A stretch of DNA of 64,000 bases from Sediminibacillus terrae. Lineage in GTDB: Bacteria; Bacillota; Bacilli; Bacillales; Amphibacillaceae. The translations under genes and the position numbers were made by a program. The DNA lies in assembly GCF_009602435.1 (NCBI RefSeq), contig NZ_VZDQ01000026.1, forward strand, positions 1 to 64,000, in the 5' to 3' direction. This document shows positions 1 to 8,352 of this stretch, in pieces; the stretch's first letter is position 1, and each line of letters opens with the position of its first letter. A model generated the notes under the pieces. It was not told the origin of the DNA, did not search any database, and saw nothing but the letters and a program-made list of their open reading frames with translations.

Positions 1-88
1 CTTCTTTGGTGAGATGAAGTGGTCGGGAAACCAACTTTATCCTACCATGAAGTGAGGTTTTTTTATTACCACGCTGTAAGCTCTCCGG

Positions 89-114
89 AACCCCTGGCAT
101 TGCCAGGGGTTTTC
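89..114 (+). terminator. Hairpin with short T run
   Basis: CCCCTGGC and GCCAGGGG form a perfect stem with a tiny loop, followed by TTTT on the plus strand. There is no T run on the minus side, so it would stop plus-strand transcription entering from the left edge. Confidence 0.5.
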
Positions 115-124
115 TAATTCATTA

Positions 125-160
125 AAAGAAGACGCCGCCTAGTTTCCATTTGGCGGCGCG
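125..160 (-). terminator. Probable terminator of the era-yqzL unit
   Basis: CGCCGCC (134-140) pairs with GGCGGCG (152-158). Read on the minus strand the stem is followed by the T-rich tract TCTTCTTTT. It lies just past the yqzL stop codon and probably ends the leftward operon. Confidence 0.45.
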
Positions 161-168
161 GCAGTCGC

Positions 169-318
169 TTATAAGTTTCGATCAAATTCTTGCAAATGTT
201 CTTTATAGTTTGCATTAGCAGATGATTCTTCATCGTAGTAAGATTCCATTTCTTTCATCAGTAAATAGGTTTCAATGTTTCCTGTTTGACTGAATATTTT
301 CCAGGGAAAGTCGAGCAC
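169..318 (-). CDS. yqzL: YqzL family small protein
   Basis: This 49-residue protein begins MLDFPWKIFSQTGNIETYLL, the conserved N-terminus of the YqzL family, a short Bacillus protein of unknown function encoded between era and recO. The start is GTG at 318, preceded at good spacing by AAAGGTGG. It is the next minus-strand gene after era, as in B. subtilis, but about 290 bp separate the two here. The acidic C-terminal half has no recognisable motif. Function is unknown; the family call is firm. Confidence 0.8.
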   Translation of the reverse strand: MLDFPWKIFSQTGNIETYLLMKEMESYYDEESSANANYKEHLQEFDRNL

Positions 319-608
319 AAGAAACCCCACCTTTCTATAAACTGTTATACATATTAGAAATCATACTTTTTATAGGAAGTTCAAAATATCCGGTGAAAAT
401 GACTCTGCGTATTTCTTCGTTCGTTGCGCTTCTCGGTTCCTCATATATGCCTTTATACGCTCCGGACCCTCTATAACTCCCATGACAGCTGACAGGCAGC
501 TGCTTCCCCCACACCTCTAGGATGGCCTTCTCTTTTGGTTACATGAGTAAAAATATTTACCATGTATGAACAGAAAGGAACTTCTTCACCGGCGGATTTT
601 GTCAGAAT
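319..608. other. Era-yqzL intergenic region
   Basis: Longer than expected for this gene pair. It contains a 37-codon minus-strand ORF (483 down to 370, ATG to TAA) whose peptide begins MGVIEGPERIKAYMRNREAQ, and just upstream of that ATG a CAGCTG...CAGCTG inverted repeat. A GAGGTG lies about 30 nt before the ATG, too far for a normal ribosome binding site. I do not recognise the peptide and do not call it a gene. Confidence 0.3.
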
Positions 609-1514
609 TCAATATTCGTCACTGCTAAATCCATACTCCGTCAACTGACTTTGTCTGTTGCGCCAATCCTTCTGTACTTTGACCCATAGTTCTAAGTATA
701 TCTTCGTTCCCAAGAGTGCTTCTATATCCTGTCTGGCTCGTTTTCCGATTTCTTTGAGCATCGAACCCTGTTTGCCGATAATGATACCCTTTTGTGATTT
801 TCTCTCTGTTACAACCGTAGCTTGTATAAAAACACTTCCGCCTTTTTCCCTGACTTCTATATTGTCAATGACAACTGCAATGGAATGGGGAATTTCTTCT
901 CTGGTCAATTGTAAAGCTTTTTCCCTTATCAATTCACTGATAATGAAACGCTCTGGGTGGTCAGTGATTTGATCTTCCGGATAATACTGTGGTCCTTCCG
1001 GTAAATGATCCTTCAAAACATGAAGCAAATGGGCGACATTGTTTCCTTCCAACGCTGAAATCGGAATGATTTCCTCGAAGTCATATTTGTCTTTATACTC
1101 ATCGATTAGCGGAAGCAGATCATCAGGATGTACCTGATCAATTTTATTGATGATCAAAAAAACAGGGTTGGTTACATTCTGCAAGCGATCCAGAATAAAC
1201 TGGTCACCCCTCCCATAACCTTCTTCCGCATTAATCATGAACATTACCGCGTCTACTTCGTTAAGCGTATTTTCTGCGACTTTCACCATGAAGTCACCAA
1301 GCTTATGCTTTGGTTTGTGGATTCCGGGAGTGTCGATAAAAACCATCTGGGCATCTTCTTCTGTTAAAACCCCTTGGATTTTGTTGCGGGTGGTTTGTGG
1401 TTTGTCACTCATTATTGCAATTTTTTGTCCGATCACTCGATTCATGAACGTCGATTTTCCAACGTTCGGCCTTCCGATTATTGATATGAATCCTGATTTG
1501 TATGCTGCATCCAT
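609..1514 (-). CDS. era: GTPase Era
   Basis: Era is a GTPase that binds the 3' end of 16S rRNA and helps 30S subunit maturation. The 301 residues match the family. The P-loop GRPNVGKST is at 14-22, the G3 motif DTPG at 61-64, NKID lies near 123, and a C-terminal KH domain carries GKQG. The ATG start at 1514 is preceded by GGAGG. In B. subtilis cdd lies between dgkA and era; here dgkA ends at a strong terminator and era follows after 340 bp, so it probably has its own promoter. Identity is secure. Confidence 0.98.
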   Translation of the reverse strand: MDAAYKSGFISIIGRPNVGKSTFMNRVIGQKIAIMSDKPQTTRNKIQGVLTEEDAQMVFIDTPGIHKPKHKLGDFMVKVAENTLNEVDAVMFMINAEEGYGRGDQFILDRLQNVTNPVFLIINKIDQVHPDDLLPLIDEYKDKYDFEEIIPISALEGNNVAHLLHVLKDHLPEGPQYYPEDQITDHPERFIISELIREKALQLTREEIPHSIAVVIDNIEVREKGGSVFIQATVVTERKSQKGIIIGKQGSMLKEIGKRARQDIEALLGTKIYLELWVKVQKDWRNRQSQLTEYGFSSDEY

Positions 1515-1810
1515 GTTGTATCCTCCATCGTTTATGCCTTTTTATGTTTTATAGCTTTTTCATCCTGTGGTTTTCTTCTATTTTACTATAAAAATTTACC
1601 CCTTTCATGGATTCGACAAAACCTCTCTAAAAAAGTTGTAATACAAAAGCAACATAAAAGAAAACCGAAAAATCTACATGTTTTTGTTTTCCTTCGTTTA
1701 GTTTATACCAACTCTATCCTAATATCATTATAAAATGGCCTCCATGCTTCCAATCCACAAGGGTTATATATTCTGTTCAAAAGCTGTTCTATTCTTTCAG
1801 TAATGCCTTA
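1515..1810. other. dgkA-era gap without cdd
   Basis: About 300 AT-rich bases with no coding potential on either strand. Read on the minus strand there is a TATAAT near 1726 but no convincing -35 at correct spacing. It presumably holds the era promoter. The cytidine deaminase gene usually found here is absent and leaves no remnant I can see. Confidence 0.5.
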
Positions 1811-1850
1811 AAAGAAAAACCCGGCCACCTGATAATAGGGGCCGGGTTTG
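1811..1850 (-). terminator. Terminator after dgkA
   Basis: AAACCCGGCC (1817-1826) pairs perfectly with GGCCGGGTTT (1840-1849). Read on the minus strand the stem is followed by TTCTTTT. It starts 5 bp past the dgkA stop and separates dgkA from era. Confidence 0.85.
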
Positions 1851-1854
1851 GCTG

Positions 1855-2232
1855 TCAAAACAACTGTGCAATTTTCGGAAGGAAAATTATCGCTCCCACT
1901 ACTGTAGCTGCAGCAGCCATGGCCAGAACGGAGCCAGCAGCAATGTCTTTAACAGCTCCCGCTTTCGCGTGGAATTCCGGTGCTAAATAATCAAGCAGCC
2001 GTTCAACCGCTGTATTGATCATCTCCATTGCAATCACCATACCGATTACCACAACAAGGAGGAGCCATTCGATCGCTGTGATCCGGAAAATAGCGCCCAT
2101 AACGGATACAACAATGGCCGCAAACACCTGGATACGCAGGTTCCGTTCCTTCCAAGCGTTTTTCCATCCACGCAAAGCAAACGTGAAACCGACAGTCCGC
2201 TTCCGTTTACTTCCTTTCAAGTCCGAACGCAT
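1855..2232 (-). CDS. dgkA: Undecaprenol kinase, DgkA family
   Basis: An integral membrane kinase. In Bacillota this family phosphorylates undecaprenol to recycle the lipid carrier for wall synthesis. It is 125 residues long, with a basic N-terminus, three hydrophobic segments and the family signature around AMEMINTAVERLLD, which carries the catalytic and metal-binding glutamates. The ATG at 2232 lies 26 bp inside the 3' end of ybeY and has GAGGAAA just upstream, so the two are translationally coupled. A strong terminator follows directly. Confidence 0.93.
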   Translation of the reverse strand: MRSDLKGSKRKRTVGFTFALRGWKNAWKERNLRIQVFAAIVVSVMGAIFRITAIEWLLLVVVIGMVIAMEMINTAVERLLDYLAPEFHAKAGAVKDIAAGSVLAMAAAATVVGAIIFLPKIAQLF

Positions 2233-2674
2233 TTAAAATTTCCTCTTGTCGCTGGAACATTTTCCGCTCGTCTTCTTTTTGTATGTGATCATAGCCGAGA
2301 AGGTGTAAAAAACCGTGCAAGGCCAAAAAACCGAACTCCCGTTGAAGGGAATGTCCATACTCTTCTGCCTGTTCAGCGGCCTTATCGACAGATATGACGA
2401 TGTCACCAAGAATTAACGGGATATCTTCACCGATTACTTTCAATTCTCCTTCACCCTCTTCCTGCATTGCGAAAGAAATCACATCTGTCGGTTTGTCCTG
2501 CTGTCGATAATTACGATTGATGATTTGAATTTCCTCATTATCGACAAAATTAACAGAAACCTCCGATTCATCCGTGATTCCTTCTTTTTCTGCAGCAAAA
2601 GTCAAAAGCCGCTGAATCAAATCGGTCGTATCTTCTTCAACTTTGTTTGTTTGATCATGAAAATCGATATGCAT
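2207..2674 (-). CDS. ybeY: Endoribonuclease YbeY
   Basis: YbeY is a single-strand-specific, zinc-dependent RNase used in 16S rRNA maturation and rRNA quality control. The diagnostic HxxxHxxxxxH zinc site is HGFLHLLGYDH at residues 120-130 of 155. The start codon ATG shares its A with the pgpH stop (TAATG), and its GGAGG lies inside pgpH, so translation is coupled. Neighbours phoH, pgpH and era are standard for this locus. Confidence 0.97.
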   Translation of the reverse strand: MHIDFHDQTNKVEEDTTDLIQRLLTFAAEKEGITDESEVSVNFVDNEEIQIINRNYRQQDKPTDVISFAMQEEGEGELKVIGEDIPLILGDIVISVDKAAEQAEEYGHSLQREFGFLALHGFLHLLGYDHIQKEDERKMFQRQEEILNAFGLERK

Positions 2675-4821
2675 TAATTTGCCTCCTTCACTTCTTGATC
2701 TGTCGGGTACTGTATCCTGGAATGGAAGATACCATTAAGCGTTTCACAAACCGCTTTACGGATTTTCTCCAACTCTTTGAATGTTAACGGTGCATCACTC
2801 AACTGTCCATCCATCAGCTTATTGTGAATGATCGAGGTGACTATTTCTTCAATTTTTTCGTTCGTCGGCTCCTTCAATGAACGCACAGCCGCTTCAATCG
2901 AATCGCATATACAGACAATCGCCGCTTCCTTTGTTTGCGGGAGAGGACCAGGATAACGATATTCCGACTCTTTCACTTGTTTGTTCTGCTCTTTTGCCTT
3001 ATGGTAAAAAAATTGCAGAAGACTCTTTCCATGATGCTGTTCTGCGATATCAACAATTTCCTTGGGGAGTTTGTGTTTCCTTAGGAGTCGAGCCCCAGCG
3101 TATGGATGGTTGATAATAATTTCAGCGCTTTGCTTTGGCTGCAGCATGTCATGAGGATTGGTGATGCCCATTTGATTCTCAATAAAATAATGCGGTTGTT
3201 CCGTTTTTCCTAAATCATGATAATAAGCAGCCACTCTTGCAAGGAGCCCGTTGGCTCCTGCTGCTTCGCAGGCAGTTTCACTTAGATTCGCTACCATGAC
3301 ACTGTGATGGTAAGTCCCCGGTGCCTCGATCAATATCTTACGTAATAGTGGATGATTCGGATTGGATAGGGTGAGCAGTTTTGTATCAGACAATATTCCC
3401 AGTCCGGTTTCAAAAAATGGCAACAGTCCGATTGTTAAAACGGATGAAAGAAAAGCGGCGACTACGCCATATCCACTGAAAGTCAACATATCCGCGATAG
3501 CATATTTTTCGAAAGAAAGAAATAAAAATAATAGTACGGTAAGTATGTGTACCAGTGTTATTCCTATTCCTGCCTTCAGAATTGCGATACGATCTTTCAG
3601 ACTGGCCAGGAACACGATTCCGGCCAATTGAGAAAATAGCATGTAGATGCCCGCTTCCATGTTGAGCGATCCTGGTATCTCTCCATTGAAAATGAGACTT
3701 GCAAGGATACTGTATAGAATCGCCATCGCCATCGCCAAGCGTTCATCAAGCAAAATTTTCAACAACATCGCACCTGTCGCTGCAGGAACGAGAAAGAACA
3801 ATTGATTGACAGAATCCGTGAAGACACTAGCCACTTTCATCAAAGATACCATCAACACACTGATTAGAATAATGGAAGCAATCTTCCTGACATCCAATTC
3901 CCGTTTTTTAGAATGGATATGCATTTCATAAGTGATGATACCCCCGATTAAAAAAATCAGTAAAATAAGTCCGATCAACGGATAGACATTACGATCATCG
4001 TTCAAGAGACCGACCAATTTCAATTGTTCATAAATCTCATTGGTGATCGTCTGTCCTTCGGTTACAATGATTTCACCGGCCCGGATCATCACTGGTTCCA
4101 CATTATTGGATGCATGTTTTTGTGCTTCGACCGTCTTTTCCGCATCATAAAACGAATTTTCCACCACAGCAAACTCACTGAGTATGTAAAGGACTTCCTT
4201 TAAGTCATCGTTTAAGCTGGAATACTGGAGCTTTTCATTTACATTTTTCACAGCATTTTCTACAGTTTCCGTTGTCACGCCGTCATTCATTACCTCGTAA
4301 ATGGACGTTGTGAGCAACTCTTTCGCCAGGGATCGTTTTTCTGAATTTGCATGGATCAACACAGTCAATTCTTCCCGGTCGAGCGCTTCGCTCAATTCCG
4401 GAGAAATAATCTGTTGAAGCTTCTGCACTTTATCCTTATCGGTGACGGCAGGTTCGCCCTCTTCTTCGCTGGATTTCGATGCCTTTTCTTCCTCTTCGAG
4501 CTTATCGATCGCTTCAAACAACTCATTGATATAACCTGCACGTTCCTGCGTGATTTCTGACGATATCTCATACCTGTCCTCTACTGCCTGAATCGCTTCT
4601 CTTCTTTCACGCTCTGTTTCTTTTTTGTTTTCGATCGACAATGGAGAGCGGATGGTTTCTTTCGCTTCGTTAAACCTTTCGATATTGTATGTTTCCGTAT
4701 AAACATTAGAAAGCGTGATGAAAAAGAAAAAAATGCATAAAAGCAAAACTGCCAAACTGATTTTCAGCCATTTGTTTTTATAAACCGGTAATTGTTTAAA
4801 ACGTTTCCAGTAATGCTTCAT
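2674..4821 (-). CDS. pgpH: Cyclic-di-AMP phosphodiesterase PgpH (7TMR-HD)
   Basis: A membrane phosphodiesterase that hydrolyses c-di-AMP to pApA. It has an N-terminal membrane anchor at about residues 20-42, a long acidic extracytoplasmic domain to about residue 275, seven hydrophobic segments from about 280 to 470, and a cytoplasmic HD domain whose metal ligands sit in AAYYHDLGKTEQPHYF near residue 535. The length of 715 fits. B. subtilis YqfF/PgpH occupies the same place between phoH and ybeY. The specific reaction is established for Listeria PgpH and inferred here. Confidence 0.95.
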   Translation of the reverse strand: MKHYWKRFKQLPVYKNKWLKISLAVLLLCIFFFFITLSNVYTETYNIERFNEAKETIRSPLSIENKKETERERREAIQAVEDRYEISSEITQERAGYINELFEAIDKLEEEEKASKSSEEEGEPAVTDKDKVQKLQQIISPELSEALDREELTVLIHANSEKRSLAKELLTTSIYEVMNDGVTTETVENAVKNVNEKLQYSSLNDDLKEVLYILSEFAVVENSFYDAEKTVEAQKHASNNVEPVMIRAGEIIVTEGQTITNEIYEQLKLVGLLNDDRNVYPLIGLILLIFLIGGIITYEMHIHSKKRELDVRKIASIILISVLMVSLMKVASVFTDSVNQLFFLVPAATGAMLLKILLDERLAMAMAILYSILASLIFNGEIPGSLNMEAGIYMLFSQLAGIVFLASLKDRIAILKAGIGITLVHILTVLLFLFLSFEKYAIADMLTFSGYGVVAAFLSSVLTIGLLPFFETGLGILSDTKLLTLSNPNHPLLRKILIEAPGTYHHSVMVANLSETACEAAGANGLLARVAAYYHDLGKTEQPHYFIENQMGITNPHDMLQPKQSAEIIINHPYAGARLLRKHKLPKEIVDIAEQHHGKSLLQFFYHKAKEQNKQVKESEYRYPGPLPQTKEAAIVCICDSIEAAVRSLKEPTNEKIEEIVTSIIHNKLMDGQLSDAPLTFKELEKIRKAVCETLNGIFHSRIQYPTDQEVKEAN

Positions 4822-4863
4822 TCCCTCACCTCATTTTTGAAAAAGAGCGGTCTATACAGAAAT

Positions 4864-4885
4864 AAGACCCTGGAAAATGGGTCTT
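4864..4885 (-). terminator. Weak hairpin between phoH and pgpH
   Basis: AAGACCC (4864-4870) pairs with GGGTCTT (4879-4885). Minus-strand reading continues ATTTCTG, a poor T tract, so it is more likely a partial terminator or RNA-processing hairpin than a full stop. Confidence 0.4.
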
Positions 4886-4902
4886 AATCCTGTAGTCAAT
4901 GC

Positions 4903-5859
4903 TTACTCTTCCTCATAAGCATCGATAATTTTCTGAACCAGTGGATGACGAACTACATCAGACTGTTTTAAATACATAAAAGCGATGCCTTTGATTGATG
5001 CCAACCGGGCTTCGACAGCTTTCAGGCCGGATGTGACACCCATAGGAAGATCGACTTGAGTAATATCGCCGGTGATTACCATTTTCGAGCCAAAACCAAG
5101 TCTGGTTAGGAACATTTTCATTTGAGCAGGGGTTGTGTTTTGCGCTTCATCCAGAATGACGAATGCGTCATCAAGCGTCCTGCCCCTCATATAGGCGAGC
5201 GGTGCGATTTCAATGGTGCCTCTCTCAATCAGCCGAAGGGTGTGCTCGTTACCGAGAACATCGTGCAAGGCATCATAAAGAGGGCGTAAATAAGGATCGA
5301 CTTTTTCTTTTAGATCGCCAGGCAAGAAACCAAGACTTTCGCCGGCTTCGACTGCCGGCCTTGTCAAAATGATTTTTTTGACAAGGCCTTTTTTTAGAGC
5401 TGTCACTGCCATGACAACCGCCAAATAAGTCTTTCCAGTTCCAGCAGGACCAATGCCGAAGACAAGATCGTTGGATTTTATCGCATTGACATAATTACGT
5501 TGCCCCAACGTTTTGACCCTGATGGATTTTCCTTTGGCATTTTTGGTAATTTCATCTTCAAACAATGTTTCAAATTGATCTATTTTACCTTTTTTGGCGA
5601 GATCGACAGCATATACCACATCGCGTTCTGTGACAGTCAGCCCTTTGCGGACAATATGAAGTAATGCAAGCAATATTTCCTCTATAAGCTGGGTATCTTC
5701 CGGTGTGCCGGAAACGCTGACCTGTTCTCCTCGCGTGACAATCGATACATTCAAATGTTGTTCGATTTGTTTTAGGTGTCTATCTTCGGTTCCAAACAAT
5801 GTGAGTGCTTCGTTTGGATTTTCCAGTTGTAAATCGATCGTTTTTAAATCTTCAGGCAT
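4903..5859 (-). CDS. phoH: PhoH family ATPase
   Basis: A cytoplasmic P-loop protein of the PhoH family, related to superfamily I helicases and often linked to RNA metabolism through its ybeY neighbour. An N-terminal KH-like region is followed by a Walker A GPAGTGKT near residue 140 and a Walker B-like VILDEAQN. A TTG at 5865 would sit directly on the ribosome binding site. The ATG at 5859, spaced 7 nt from AAGGAG, is the better start and gives 318 residues. It begins 2 nt after the yqfD stop codon. Confidence 0.95.
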   Translation of the reverse strand: MPEDLKTIDLQLENPNEALTLFGTEDRHLKQIEQHLNVSIVTRGEQVSVSGTPEDTQLIEEILLALLHIVRKGLTVTERDVVYAVDLAKKGKIDQFETLFEDEITKNAKGKSIRVKTLGQRNYVNAIKSNDLVFGIGPAGTGKTYLAVVMAVTALKKGLVKKIILTRPAVEAGESLGFLPGDLKEKVDPYLRPLYDALHDVLGNEHTLRLIERGTIEIAPLAYMRGRTLDDAFVILDEAQNTTPAQMKMFLTRLGFGSKMVITGDITQVDLPMGVTSGLKAVEARLASIKGIAFMYLKQSDVVRHPLVQKIIDAYEEE

Positions 5860-5861
5860 AA

Positions 5862-7091
5862 TCAATCTCCTTGAGATATTGGTTGAATTTTTGTTATATC
5901 TTCCTTAGCTTTAAAATAAAGGGTTAACTTAACTTTACCACTCTCTATTCGTTCGTGCAAAACTTTTTGAAAAGCTATTTCTGCATCCTTTCCAAGCTCA
6001 CTCCGAAGCTGCTTTGTCGCTTGTTTCACGGCTTCTTCTCTGGCTTTTTCCCTGCTTCGTTTTTCATTATAAGATGCCTGTTCATTCCATTTCTCTTCCA
6101 CGATGGATATCGGCAGCGTCCAATGCAAAAAGTACAATGGTTTACTTGTGGTTTCTTTATATACATGTTCATAATCGACCTTTTTGAAACCCCAAACCGG
6201 AATTCTCAGTTTCCCGATTTGAAGATGGAATTTCGTTTCATTTTCCCCGGTAAGGGTTTGATAATTCGCCTTCATCGGTACAGTTGTTTCCACCTCGTAC
6301 CACGTCTCTGCAATTACTTCCCCTTCGGCTGCCACGTTGTTCTTTGGCTTAGCGTTTTTTTCTTTGTCGTCATCTTGTTCTTCCTCTGTTTTCTCCTCGT
6401 TCAGGTTGCCGGAAACCAATACTTGCCCAGGTGTGACAAGGTCATTCACTTTGACCAAAGGAAGCCCCTTAGCCACAAACATATCAACAATGACACCTTT
6501 CTTTGCAGCAACCAGATTCCTGGGGCCAGGCTGCTCAGGTTCTTCGACAATCGTTTTCTCGACAGCTTCCAGTTGATAGGTTGTCCCCTTTTCCGTCACA
6601 CCCACCCATAGCAATTCAGGCAAATCATCCAGCAAACGTTGTTGAATGTCACTTGGTGTACCGATGGTAAACTTTATGGCACCGCGGTGAATACCATACT
6701 CGTCCAATTTTTCGATAATCTTCGCTTCTATTTCTGGCGGGACATTTTCGACTTCTATGTCCCAGACGACGTTCGAAAGAAACATGACGAACAAGATACT
6801 CAAAAATAATCCTGCCATGAATGGTTTTTTACGCAAAACGCGCTGTATCAAAAAAGGAAAACCTTTCCGTGACAGAAAAGACAGCTTGTAAACCGTTTGC
6901 CTGCGCAATCTTTTTATCGCGGAAATATCACGTAATCTTACATATCCGACACATCGCGTTTCATTTATTTTTATCACATTCCAAACAGTTATTCCTTCCC
7001 TTGCGCACAGATCGAAAAACAGCTCCGGGTGGTGTCCGGTCACTTCTATCTTTACAGATCCTGTAAAAAATATGTCTTGTGTGTGCTTCAT
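5862..7091 (-). CDS. yqfD: Sporulation protein YqfD
   Basis: A member of the YqfD (SpoIV-like) family, expressed in the mother cell under SigE in B. subtilis and required for efficient sporulation; molecular function is unclear. The 409 residues show a cytoplasmic basic N-terminus, one strong transmembrane segment around residues 90-112 (FMAGLFLSILFVMFLSNVVW), then a large extracytoplasmic domain with a charged EEEQDDDKEK linker. It is paired with yqfC just upstream and probably co-transcribed. Confidence 0.92.
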   Translation of the reverse strand: MKHTQDIFFTGSVKIEVTGHHPELFFDLCAREGITVWNVIKINETRCVGYVRLRDISAIKRLRRQTVYKLSFLSRKGFPFLIQRVLRKKPFMAGLFLSILFVMFLSNVVWDIEVENVPPEIEAKIIEKLDEYGIHRGAIKFTIGTPSDIQQRLLDDLPELLWVGVTEKGTTYQLEAVEKTIVEEPEQPGPRNLVAAKKGVIVDMFVAKGLPLVKVNDLVTPGQVLVSGNLNEEKTEEEQDDDKEKNAKPKNNVAAEGEVIAETWYEVETTVPMKANYQTLTGENETKFHLQIGKLRIPVWGFKKVDYEHVYKETTSKPLYFLHWTLPISIVEEKWNEQASYNEKRSREKAREEAVKQATKQLRSELGKDAEIAFQKVLHERIESGKVKLTLYFKAKEDITKIQPISQGD

Positions 7092-7118
7092 CTCTGCCCC
7101 CCTCCGCCGGCTATCCGG

Positions 7119-7400
7119 TCACGCCTCGATGAATGCCAGCTCCTTGATTTTACCCTCAAGCAGGATTTCCTCCGGCAGCATCATCTTCAGCACAAATTTT
7201 TCTCCAGTTATCCGGAGGTATCCGTCTTTCATACGTAAACGGAGCTCAGATTCTGAAAACAGAATGAGTCCTTTATGATTTTCGATATAAGCATGGATTT
7301 GACCGATAGTCGTAATTCTCGGAAGTTCGAGGATAACATCGGAAGGAAGTTCAAGATGCTGCGTGAGCATTTTCTCGATGCGCTGTTTCCATTTGTTCAC
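7119..7400 (-). CDS. yqfC: Sporulation protein YqfC
   Basis: A 93-residue YabP/YqfC family protein, known in B. subtilis as a SigE-dependent sporulation gene. The core ILELPRITTIGQIHAYIENHK and the middle LRMKDGYLRITG are typical. The likely start is GTG at 7400, with AGGGGG about 10 nt upstream. Minus-strand CATACAT near 7420 resembles a SigE -10, but a matching -35 at normal spacing is not clear. It begins the yqfC-yqfD-phoH-pgpH-ybeY-dgkA run. Confidence 0.9.
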   Translation of the reverse strand: MNKWKQRIEKMLTQHLELPSDVILELPRITTIGQIHAYIENHKGLILFSESELRLRMKDGYLRITGEKFVLKMMLPEEILLEGKIKELAFIEA

Positions 7401-8003
7401 CCAGGATGCCCCCTCTCACATCATATGTATGAATGAAACCAGGAGATAAGAACAGCAAAATATCCAAGGCTAAACCATGTATGATGGGTTATAAAGGGGA
7501 GGGCCGGCCAAATGATAATTAACAACACACTAGATATTTTACGAAAGAACGCGGTTTAAAAACAAAAGGGCTTTCGTCTGATTGAAAAAGTGGATTGGAT
7601 AAAAACATGACTATCAAAGCTAAAACTTAATCAGATTCTACATGCTAATCAAATGCTCCTAAGACAAACTTCTTTTATCCTGTTTTTTTATCGGTGCTGT
7701 ATCGCTACGGCAACCACGGGCAGAGCTTCACCTTCCTCTGAAAGCACCAATCACTTTCTTGCAGGATTTTCAGGCCGTGCTTCTACATGCGAAAGAAAAG
7801 ATGAATAGAACCGGATTCGGTGTTAGGTTTCTAAACAATGACAAAGACGTAAGGGAGGAGTCGTTATTCTTCCGAAATTGGAGGGGGTGAACTAACAGCA
7901 AGGTAAAAGGCTTCCATGCGGCTTAGTTATTTCTCGTAACGGCAATAGACAAGACGGAAAATTACGCAGAAGAAAGAATATCTCCAACCAACCGAGGCAA
8001 GGT
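7401..8003. other. Non-coding degraded region upstream of yqfC
   Basis: About 600 bp with no supported gene on either strand. The first 100 bp should carry the yqfC promoter. The rest has no clear terminators and no recognisable protein fragment. Together with the partial repeat and intron fragment to its right, it looks like a graveyard of old insertions. Confidence 0.5.
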
Positions 8004-8100
8004 AACTCCAGCAGGATGAGCGCGAGCTGAAGATCCATTTGGCAAAGGGCATTTCTTTGCCGAATTAGCTGAAGGCGTGTCTGCGGAAAGCGAAGTATCT
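8004..8100 (+). repeat. Partial, diverged copy (D) of the dispersed hairpin repeat
   Basis: Matches module 2 of the long repeats at 12351, 36052 and 47844, including GAGCTGAAGATCCA, TTAGCTGAAG and GCGGAAAGCGAAGTAT. The central stem is ATTTGGCAAAG against CTTTGCCGAAT, where the other copies have ACTTGGTAAAG against CTTTACCAAGT. The changes keep pairing, so the hairpin rather than the sequence is preserved. The outer stem and module 1 are missing. Confidence 0.75.
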
Positions 8101-8104
8101 TGAG

Positions 8105-8281
8105 GCTGCAGGATTCATTTCATGTGAAGCCTGTTAAGTTGCTCGCACTCCAAAAGGAGTTACTCTGTCACAGGGCTCCAACCTTAGGATTTCTCCACCA
8201 GTCGCCTGTCAGCTACTGAGCGTCTTGATCCTTACACAGGCTGGGCTTTCACCAGTAAGCAATTAATAGCGTGCTGGGCAC
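8105..8281 (-). mobile_element. Probable 5' fragment of a class C group II intron
   Basis: Read on the minus strand from 8281 the sequence begins GTGCCCAGCACGCTATTAAT, close to group II 5' ends. It then shows domain I-like elements: CTGGTGAAAGCCCAG, AGTAGCTGACAGGCGACTGG, GAGAAATCCTAAGGTTGGAG and GAGTGCGAGCAACTTAACAG. It starts 9 nt after the terminator hairpin of the floA operon, and class C group II introns characteristically insert just behind intrinsic terminators. No reverse transcriptase gene or domain V is seen, so only a dead fragment remains. The identification rests on recalled sequence similarity. Confidence 0.45.
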
Positions 8282-8285
8282 GAGT

Positions 8286-8318
8286 AATCAAAAAACCGAA
8301 CGAATCGTTCGGTTTTTA
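8286..8318 (-). terminator. Terminator of the rpsU-yqeY-yqeZ-floA operon
   Basis: AAAAACCGAACGA (8291-8303) and TCGTTCGGTTTTT (8305-8317) form a near-perfect stem with T runs on both sides. It lies 35 bp past the stop of the last gene of the leftward operon. The intron-like fragment begins immediately beyond it. Confidence 0.9.
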
Positions 8319-8352
8319 TTTTGGTCACTATGCTTTTGTCCCAGTCCCTTTT

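Larger units (their letters stand above)
1..168. other. Left-edge non-coding stretch
   Basis: No gene is recognised between the window edge and yqzL. On the plus strand the first 50 bases stay open in one frame and end at TGA (49-51), which could be the last codons of a gene outside the window; I cannot name it. Two hairpins follow, listed separately as terminators. In B. subtilis recO and glyQS lie beyond yqzL, but no RecO-like peptide or T-box core is visible here. Confidence 0.4.

Noticed and set aside
1-120. Possible glyQS T-box at the left edge, expected from B. subtilis gene order
   Set aside because: No GGGTGGTACCGCG-type core on either strand.
5955-6611. 218-residue plus-strand ORF antisense to yqfD
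   Set aside because: Shadow frame of a well-supported sporulation gene; no ribosome binding site and Cys/Phe/His-rich composition.
7420-7480. SigE promoter for yqfC from two CATACAT -10 boxes
   Set aside because: Neither has a convincing -35 at the usual 13-15 nt distance, so it is mentioned only in the yqfC entry.
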